Positions 24,211 to 32,017 of a DNA stretch of 34,330 nt are shown here, piece after piece. Origin of the DNA: Glutamicibacter protophormiae (lineage in GTDB: Bacteria; Actinomycetota; Actinomycetes; Actinomycetales; Micrococcaceae). The notes under the pieces are model-generated. The model was not told where the DNA came from, searched no databases, and saw only the letters and a list, made by a program, of their open reading frames with translations. Numbering within the stretch: the stretch's first letter is position 1; the number at the start of each line of letters is the position of its first letter. The position numbers were made by a program, and so were the translations under genes. The DNA lies in contig NZ_BMPH01000022.1 in the NCBI RefSeq assembly GCF_014647495.1, positions 1 through 34,330 of the forward strand. The letters run 5' to 3'.

Positions 24211-26166
24211 ATGCCTTCGAAACTGCCCTACGGATCCTGGCCCTCGACCATTTCCGCGCACGATGTTGCCGCGGGAACCAAACCCCTGGGCGGTGCAAGC
24301 TTCCACGGACAGAACGTCATCGTGCAGGAAGGGCGCCCGGCAGAAGGCGGGCGCATCACCTTGGTCTCCTACCCGCTGGATTCGCAGGAAGAGCCGACCG
24401 AGCTGATCAGCAAGCCCTACAACGTTCGTTCCCGGGTCCACGAATACGGCGGCGCCAGCTGGAAGCTGGTCACCGGACGGCTGCAGGACGCCATCGTCTT
24501 CAGCAATTTCGCCGACCAGCGTGTGTACCTCCAGCAGCTGGGGCAGGTCACCCCGATCGCGCTGACCCCCGACTCGATGTCCGACGGGAACCCCCAGCTG
24601 CGCTTCGCAGAATTCATCGACGGGCCCAACCGCACCGTACTGGCCATCATGGAAGACCTCCGCGCCGAACCGGTGCGCCACATCGTGCAGATCCCGCTGG
24701 ATGGATCCGCGGGCCAGGACGCCACCCGCATCCGGGTGCTCACCGCGCCGGCCCGTTTCGTGGCGGCACCCCGACTGAGCCCCTCGGGCACGATGCTGGC
24801 CTGGATCAGCTGGGAGCACCCGAACATGCCATGGGACGGCACCGAACTCCACCTGGCCGAGGTCAGCGGCAACGGGCAGCTGGAGGACACCGTGATCGCC
24901 GGCGCCGAAGACATCTCGATCATGCAGCCCGAATGGGTGGACGAGAACCGCATCGCCTACCTCAGCGACGAGTCCGGCTGGTGGAATCCCTACATCCACC
25001 AGGTCAGCTCCGCCCGCGCTACCCGGCTGGTGGACCGCGCCGCGGAATTCGCCGGCCCGCTGTGGCAGGTCGGCAGCGCCTGGTACGTGCTGGAGGACCA
25101 GCGCACCCTGCTGTGCTCCTACGGCACCGGCACCACCAAGCTGGCCCGGGTCCATGCGCTGACCGGGGGACTGGAAGACCTGCCGCTGCCGTTCACCCGG
25201 GTGCGCCCGCTGCAGGTGCGCGACGGCTGGTTGCTGGCCGGCACCTCCTCGATGACCGACGGCGAGCAGATCACGCTGGTCAACCTCGATACCCTCGAAC
25301 ACCGCCCGGTCGCCGGTTCCATCGCGCGGCTTCCGGATCCAGCCATGCTGCCCCAGGTCGAGGAGTTCGAATGCGCGAACGAGGTTGGCCAGGCGGTCCA
25401 CGCCCTGCTGTACCGCCCGCGCCAGGAAGGCCTCACCGGGTTGGACGGCGAGCTGCCGCCCTTCGTCACCTTCGTCCACGGTGGGCCCACCGCGCAGGCC
25501 GCGGCCACGCTGAACGCCGCCATCGCCTACTACACCTCGCGCGGCATCGGCGTGGTAGACGTGAACTACGGCGGCTCTACCGGATACGGCCGCGACTACC
25601 GCAACCGCCTGCGCGGGCAGTGGGGCATCGTGGACGTAGCGGACACCATCTCGGTGATCAAGGCGCTGGTGGCCCGCGGGATCGCGGATCCGGCGCGTAT
25701 CGGCATTGAAGGCGGCAGCGCCGGCGGATGGACAGTGCTCAGCGCACTGACCAGCTCCGAGGTCTTCTCCGCCGGGATCAGCCGCTACGGGGTCGCGGAC
25801 CTGGTTGCCTTGGTGCAGGACACCCACGACTTCGAATCCCAGTACATGTTCTCGCTGGTCGGACCGTACCCGGAAGCGGCGGACGTGTATGAGAAGCGCG
25901 CGCCGATCAACCACGTGTCAAAGATTTCGTGCCCGGTACTGCTGCTGCAGGGAGACGAGGACCTGGTCGTCCCGCCGGCGCAGTCGCAGGTGGTGGCCGA
26001 TGCGCTCGCCGCCCGGGGAATTCCCCACGCCTACATCCTGTTTGCCGGGGAACAGCACGGCTTCCGCCAGTCGGAGAACATCATCAGCGCGCTGGAAAGT
26101 TCCCTGGCCTTCTACGGGCAGATCTTCGGCTTTGAGACCGACGCCCCGGCCATCGAATTATCCTAG
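24211..26166 (+). CDS. S9-family prolyl oligopeptidase-type serine peptidase
   Basis: 651 aa. An N-terminal beta-propeller (about residues 20-370) gates a C-terminal alpha/beta hydrolase. The catalytic triad is visible: S503 in GGSAGG, D584 in QGDEDLVVPP and H616 in GEQHGF. HGGPTAQAA supplies the oxyanion region and GVVDVNYGGSTGYGRDYR is the usual strand-loop before the nucleophile elbow. There is no signal peptide, so it acts in the cytoplasm on short peptides, probably acyl-aminoacyl- or dipeptidyl-peptidase-like. Its 3' end converges on the S4 gene; the 21-nt gap is a GC-only stem-loop with no T-tract. Confidence 0.94.
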   Translation: MPSKLPYGSWPSTISAHDVAAGTKPLGGASFHGQNVIVQEGRPAEGGRITLVSYPLDSQEEPTELISKPYNVRSRVHEYGGASWKLVTGRLQDAIVFSNFADQRVYLQQLGQVTPIALTPDSMSDGNPQLRFAEFIDGPNRTVLAIMEDLRAEPVRHIVQIPLDGSAGQDATRIRVLTAPARFVAAPRLSPSGTMLAWISWEHPNMPWDGTELHLAEVSGNGQLEDTVIAGAEDISIMQPEWVDENRIAYLSDESGWWNPYIHQVSSARATRLVDRAAEFAGPLWQVGSAWYVLEDQRTLLCSYGTGTTKLARVHALTGGLEDLPLPFTRVRPLQVRDGWLLAGTSSMTDGEQITLVNLDTLEHRPVAGSIARLPDPAMLPQVEEFECANEVGQAVHALLYRPRQEGLTGLDGELPPFVTFVHGGPTAQAAATLNAAIAYYTSRGIGVVDVNYGGSTGYGRDYRNRLRGQWGIVDVADTISVIKALVARGIADPARIGIEGGSAGGWTVLSALTSSEVFSAGISRYGVADLVALVQDTHDFESQYMFSLVGPYPEAADVYEKRAPINHVSKISCPVLLLQGDEDLVVPPAQSQVVADALAARGIPHAYILFAGEQHGFRQSENIISALESSLAFYGQIFGFETDAPAIELS

Positions 26167-26187
26167 CGCAGCGGCGGCCGCGGCCGC

Positions 26188-26583
26188 TTAGGCTTCGGGG
26201 TCGATCCAGGAGGACCGCAGGCGATCCATTTCGCGGCGGTCCTTCTTGGTGGGACGGCCTGCACCGCGTTCGCGGACCGGGACCTGTGGAACGATGACCT
26301 TTTCACGCGGCTCGCTGTGGTCGATGTAGCATTTCACGGCCACCGCGGCGCTCATGCGCTTGGAGATCAGGCCCACGACTTCCAATTCGCGGTCGAAGCC
26401 GTTCTTGCGGACGCGTACCCGGTCTCCCGGCACCACCGGCTGGGCCGCTTTGGCGGAAACCCCGTTCAGCCTCACGTGGCCGGCGCGGCAGGCGGCCGTC
26501 GCCTCGGAGCGGGTCTTGTAGGCGCGCACAGCCCAAAGCCAGGCGTCAATACGAATTTTGCCGGTTGTCGGAATTTCGAGCAT
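26188..26583 (-). CDS. S4-domain RNA-binding protein (Hsp15/HslR-like)
   Basis: 131 aa. The S4 domain fills residues 8-60: IRIDAWLWAVRAYKTRSEA, CRAGHVRLNGVSAKAAQPVVPGD, split around the RxGxVxxNG core. A basic tail (GRPTKKDRREMDR) is typical of Hsp15-like proteins, which in E. coli bind stalled 50S subunits carrying nascent chains. No Shine-Dalgarno sequence precedes ATG 26583; TAGACT lies 6 nt upstream, so the mRNA may be leaderless. Confidence 0.93.
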   Translation of the reverse strand: MLEIPTTGKIRIDAWLWAVRAYKTRSEATAACRAGHVRLNGVSAKAAQPVVPGDRVRVRKNGFDRELEVVGLISKRMSAAVAVKCYIDHSEPREKVIVPQVPVRERGAGRPTKKDRREMDRLRSSWIDPEA

Positions 26584-26622
26584 GAAAAAAGTCTAGATCA
26601 GGAGCGGAAGTGTTCCCGTGCG

Positions 26623-26979
26623 CTAGCTGGCTTGGGCGGTCGCGTCGTCGCAGGCCTGCACCAGGCGTTCCTGCAATCGAGTGGACACCGTGTCGCCGGA
26701 TTCGGCCAGGTCGTTCAGGACGTCAACCAGATCCTGCGGCAAGCCTCCGCCTTCCACCGCTCCGACCAGCGATGACAGCACACGCAATTCGCTGGCGTCG
26801 ATGCGACCGTCCTGGATCGGCGCGCAAGCCTGCCGGACGATTTCCTTGGAAGCCGCATCAGTGAGCTGGCTGGCCGCCGAACCAGCCGAGTCCTCAATGA
26901 CCGAGCAACCTGCGCTGAACAGCGTTGCCGATGACACCAGAAGCAGGATTGCCGCGTTCCGAACTTGTACTTTCCCCAT
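26623..26979 (-). CDS. Small putative lipoprotein
   Basis: 118 aa from ATG 26979. A lipoprotein-type signal peptide is visible: VRNAAILLLVSSATLFSAGC, with Cys25 after Ser-Ala-Gly; Ser at position -3 departs from the usual Leu/Val. The mature part is small, helical and acidic, and has two further Cys (in RQACAPI and VQACDD) that could form a disulfide outside the membrane. No family recognised. TAAACT lies 8 nt before the start. The frame continues far upstream only as an antisense shadow of tex. It is divergent from tex. Confidence 0.75.
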   Translation of the reverse strand: MGKVQVRNAAILLLVSSATLFSAGCSVIEDSAGSAASQLTDAASKEIVRQACAPIQDGRIDASELRVLSSLVGAVEGGGLPQDLVDVLNDLAESGDTVSTRLQERLVQACDDATAQAS

Positions 26980-27072
26980 GGCAATTAAGTTTAGCCGCGA
27001 AGTTTTGGGATCTCCTGAACGCCAGCCGAGTCGATCATTAGAACGGAAACGCTCATGGGGCACAATGGATCG

Positions 27073-29487
<2,415 letters not shown>

Positions 29488-29512
29488 GATGCGCAAGTGC
29501 GTCTTCCCTAAG

Positions 29513-29565
29513 TTAGGTTAGTGCGGGCTATGTTAACGCGGACCCAACTAGGGTTCATAGCCTAA
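29513..29565 (+). promoter_or_regulatory. Two candidate DtxR/IdeR iron boxes upstream of the ferritin gene
   Basis: TTAGGTTAG at 29513-29521 matches the left half of the consensus TTAGGTTAGGCTAACCTAA at 9 of 9 positions; the right half is poor. A second dyad, CTAGGGTTC-ATAGCCTAA (29548-29565), matches 5/9 and 7/9 in the two halves but is one base short. They lie 67-119 nt upstream of the ferritin ATG. In mycobacteria IdeR activates bfrB from upstream tandem sites; the same is inferred here. Confidence 0.4.
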
Positions 29566-29596
29566 TTCCGCCTCCACTAAGTGAGTCCGAACTTCG

Positions 29597-29625
29597 ATGA
29601 CAAAGGATTTAAAGCGTCCTAGTCT
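29597..29625 (+). promoter_or_regulatory. Ferritin promoter (leaderless type)
   Basis: ATGACA (29597-29602, 5/6 to TTGACA), a 17-nt spacer, TAGTCT (29620-29625), then 6 nt to ATG 29632. No ribosome binding site is present, so the transcript probably starts at the ATG. Confidence 0.6.
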
Positions 29626-29631
29626 AAAGAC

Positions 29632-30123
29632 ATGGAACTTACAGGAAAACTGGCAGAAGCCTTCAACACGCAGGTAACCCTTGAACTGACTGCTGCAACG
29701 GTTTACCGTCAGCTGGCAGTTGAGATGGACATCATGAGTCTTCCTGGCATTGCCGGCTGGTTCCGGGCTCAGGCAGCTGAAGAAATCGTTCACGCTGAAA
29801 AGTTCATGGACCACATGACCGACCGATCGGCGCACCCGAGGATCGGCGAGCAGTCGGCTCCGGTAGTCAACGTTCATTCCGTTGCGGATGCATTTGCCGC
29901 CTCCCTGGCACACGAGCAGAAGGTTTCGGAAGCGATCCGCGAACTGTACCGCTTGGCGCAGACCGAGGGGGATATCGACTCGATCCCGCTGCTGCACTGG
30001 TTCATCGACGAACAGGTCGAAGAAGAAGCTACGGTCACCGAGATCCTGGACCGCGTTAAACTGATCGGAAACGACGGCAGCGGGCTGCTTCGTCTGGATT
30101 CCGAATTGGGTTCGCGCAAGTGA
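29632..30123 (+). CDS. Non-haem ferritin
   Basis: 163 aa, the bacterial ferritin size, forming a four-helix bundle. Ferroxidase ligands are in place: Glu in QVTLELTAA, the pair E51/H54 in EEIVHAEKF, Glu in LAHEQKV, and E127/E130-type residues in EQVEEEATV. No haem-ligand Met characteristic of bacterioferritin is apparent in the usual place, so I call it FtnA-like. It oxidises and stores iron in 24-mer shells in the cytoplasm. The promoter region carries possible iron boxes and a strong terminator follows 38 nt after the stop. Confidence 0.93.
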   Translation: MELTGKLAEAFNTQVTLELTAATVYRQLAVEMDIMSLPGIAGWFRAQAAEEIVHAEKFMDHMTDRSAHPRIGEQSAPVVNVHSVADAFAASLAHEQKVSEAIRELYRLAQTEGDIDSIPLLHWFIDEQVEEEATVTEILDRVKLIGNDGSGLLRLDSELGSRK

Positions 30124-30161
30124 AACTAGCAGGCAGAAGAACCAACTTCTAAAAATGGAAT

Positions 30162-30208
30162 AAACTTAGGGGAAGTGACATTTGTTGCTTCCCCTAAGTT
30201 TTATTTTT
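30162..30208 (+). terminator. Rho-independent terminator of the ferritin gene
   Basis: AAACTTAGGGGAAG (30162-30175) and CTTCCCCTAAGTTT (30188-30201) form a perfect 14-bp stem with a 12-nt loop, running into TTTTATTTTT. The next gene starts only 10 nt after it, so the hairpin also sits in or at that gene's promoter. Confidence 0.92.
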
Positions 30209-30217
30209 GAGGTGCTC

Positions 30218-30940
30218 GTGAATCAGATGGGTTATTCGCAGTCAACGGCTCGTTCGTCGTCGGCATCGCGTACACATCGAACCACGGCACCGCTCAAACT
30301 GCGCAAGGGAGCCGGGCGCCACTACCTTGTGCAAAGCCACTTGGATCAGGGCACCGAACTGGCGTTGGTCACCGTTCACGGTTCGTGGGCTCACGTCTAT
30401 GTTCACAAGATCTATGGTTGGGTGCCGAACATATATCTAGAGCCGATTCCAGCCGTCTTCGACGAACCGGTCGTGAATCAGTCCGATGAGAGGCAAGACG
30501 AGCGAACCCTCACCCGGTACTCCCTGGTCGAAACGACGCACTCCACAACGGCTACTCTTAACCTGCGCAAGGGCAGCGGTACCGGATATCCGGTGCTCAT
30601 GGTAATCGACCAGGGCACGAAGGTGCGTCTGCTGCTCCAGCAGGGGCTGTGGTCCCAGATCCAGTGCGGAAAGCTGCACGGCTGGGTACCGAGCATGTAC
30701 TTGCACGAACTGCCGGCCCGACCCGCAAAGGGCGGACTGATGGCAGTTCCCAATCAGCGCGCCCTGACAACAATTGGCTTGAACGCCCGCCGCGGACCTG
30801 GCGACCACTATGGTTTGGCGCGCATTCTCCAAGCGGACACCGCCGTGGTGATCGTCGCCAGGCAGGGAGCTTGGCGGCAAATCGACCGCGACGGGGAACA
30901 GATGTGGATCCCGGCCAGCCAGCTGCGCACTGTCTATTAG
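30218..30940 (+). CDS. Triple SH3b-repeat protein
   Basis: 240 aa from GTG 30218, which has GAGG 5 nt upstream; an in-frame TTG at 30182 would translate through the terminator and is rejected. Three bacterial SH3 domains are visible: about residues 22-75 (PLKLRKGAGRHY ... YGWVPNIYL), 107-165 (ATLNLRKGSGTGY ... HGWVPSMYL) and 182-240 (IGLNARRGPGDHY ... QMWIPASQL). SH3b domains usually bind cell-wall peptides, but there is no signal peptide, membrane segment or hydrolase domain here. Either it is exported unusually or it acts inside the cell. It converges on the orphan regulator with a 3-nt gap. A promoter GTGACA (30175-30180), 18 nt, TTTTAT may overlap the terminator. Confidence 0.85.
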   Translation: MNQMGYSQSTARSSSASRTHRTTAPLKLRKGAGRHYLVQSHLDQGTELALVTVHGSWAHVYVHKIYGWVPNIYLEPIPAVFDEPVVNQSDERQDERTLTRYSLVETTHSTTATLNLRKGSGTGYPVLMVIDQGTKVRLLLQQGLWSQIQCGKLHGWVPSMYLHELPARPAKGGLMAVPNQRALTTIGLNARRGPGDHYGLARILQADTAVVIVARQGAWRQIDRDGEQMWIPASQLRTVY

Positions 30941-30943
30941 AGT

Positions 30944-31609
30944 TTAGGCAATCTGCAGGTCAGCGGAGGTGATCAGACCCGTTTCCGCCGCGATGACTGC
31001 AAGCTGCACACGATTCGTCACCGAAAGCTCATCCATGATGCGCGCCAGATAGAGTTTCACCGAGCCTTCGCTGATGTGAATCGCCCGGGAAATCTGGATG
31101 TTGGTCAGACCCGCGGCGACGAGGCTGACTAACTGGCGGTCCCGCCCGGACAGCGAGCGGATGATCGTCTGATTTTCCGTGCGCTTCTCCATCCTGACTG
31201 GATATTCCCAGCCATCAGTCGGTGGAGCGAACAACTGATATCCGGCAGCGACCATGCGAAGTGTGCTGGGTAATTCAGTGTTGATGGAACTCTTGGAAAT
31301 GATTCCGGAGCTTCCAGCATCGTAGGCTTGAGTCACTTCGTCGCGGCTGTACCGGGTAGCCAGTACAACGATTTTGCTGTTTGGCGACGCAGCTACGAGC
31401 TGTCGTACGGACTTGAAAAGACTGTCTCCGCTCAACGAAGTTTCCAGAAGAACGATGTCCGGCTTATTTTGTGATGCGTTCTCTAACGCTTCTGCCATCG
31501 ATCCTGCAATATGCTCAACGGCGATATCTCGTTCTGCTGTCAGTGCACCTACGATTCCGGCTCGCGAAAAGTGATCGCTATCCGCTAGGTGAACTCGAAT
31601 TTCAGGCAT
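30944..31609 (-). CDS. Orphan LuxR-type regulator with a receiver lacking the phospho-acceptor Asp
   Basis: 221 aa from ATG 31609, which has AAGGA 8 nt upstream; the frame is open further upstream without support. The receiver-like domain keeps the acidic D10/D12, T85 (VVLATRYS) and K106 (GIISKSS), but the expected phospho-acceptor is E56 (DIVLLETSLSG) where the other regulator of this window has D56. Glu often mimics phospho-Asp, so it may be locked active or respond to something else. The C-terminal helix-turn-helix is SLSGRDRQLVSLVAAGLTN, then IQISRAIHISEGSVKLYLARIM. No kinase gene is adjacent. It reads away from the surface-protein gene across a 408-nt gap. Confidence 0.9.
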   Translation of the reverse strand: MPEIRVHLADSDHFSRAGIVGALTAERDIAVEHIAGSMAEALENASQNKPDIVLLETSLSGDSLFKSVRQLVAASPNSKIVVLATRYSRDEVTQAYDAGSSGIISKSSINTELPSTLRMVAAGYQLFAPPTDGWEYPVRMEKRTENQTIIRSLSGRDRQLVSLVAAGLTNIQISRAIHISEGSVKLYLARIMDELSVTNRVQLAVIAAETGLITSADLQIA

Positions 31610-31703
31610 TGGGGCATCCTTGGCTTGGCTTCCGTCAATCAGGACTGCAGCATCTTGCCCCTCACGTCCCCGCGTGATCCTGTGCTGCAACTAGGTTCAT
31701 TCT

Positions 31704-31892
31704 ATGGCCAAGCGGTTAGATGGAATAACCCCTCTGGCAATTGTTAATGGTTCACATGGCCAGCAGCAGAGTGACCCATACCTCCTCCCGTCTACTCGCG
31801 AACAGGTGATATCGCTGAAAGTACGGGCATCTAGAGTGACAAGTTACCGCGCAGTTTACCCTAACGGTGACGAAGATTATCCAACTGGATAG
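31704..31892 (+). CDS. Possible small protein of unknown function
   Basis: 62 aa from ATG 31704. TAGGTT lies exactly 6 nt upstream, the leaderless pattern seen at several sure genes, but no -35 is visible. The product is polar with no recognised motif (starts MAKRLDGITP, ends GDEDYPTG). It fills part of the 408-nt gap between the orphan regulator and the surface-protein gene; the rest of the gap (31893-32017) holds no gene and no clear promoter apart from a TAGGGT near 31961. Weak evidence overall. Confidence 0.28.
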   Translation: MAKRLDGITPLAIVNGSHGQQQSDPYLLPSTREQVISLKVRASRVTSYRAVYPNGDEDYPTG

Positions 31893-32017
31893 AAAATATG
31901 ACCTCAATATGCCCAGAAATAGCTGAAAGAAACCTGAGTGCCCTCGTGCCTCGCACCTAGGGTCGATAGGGGGCTTGCCTAAAGTTCCGCGATCACAAAC
32001 AACCTGGGAGGACTGCG

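Noticed and set aside
24133-25914. 593-codon minus-strand frame opposite the S9 peptidase
   Set aside because: The plus-strand frame has a full catalytic triad and family motifs; the minus frame has none and is biased in composition.
26167-26188. GC-only stem-loop between the convergent peptidase and S4 genes
   Set aside because: AGCGGC/GCCGCT can pair, but there is no T-tract on either strand and it contains a self-complementary GCGGCCGC, so I do not call it a terminator.
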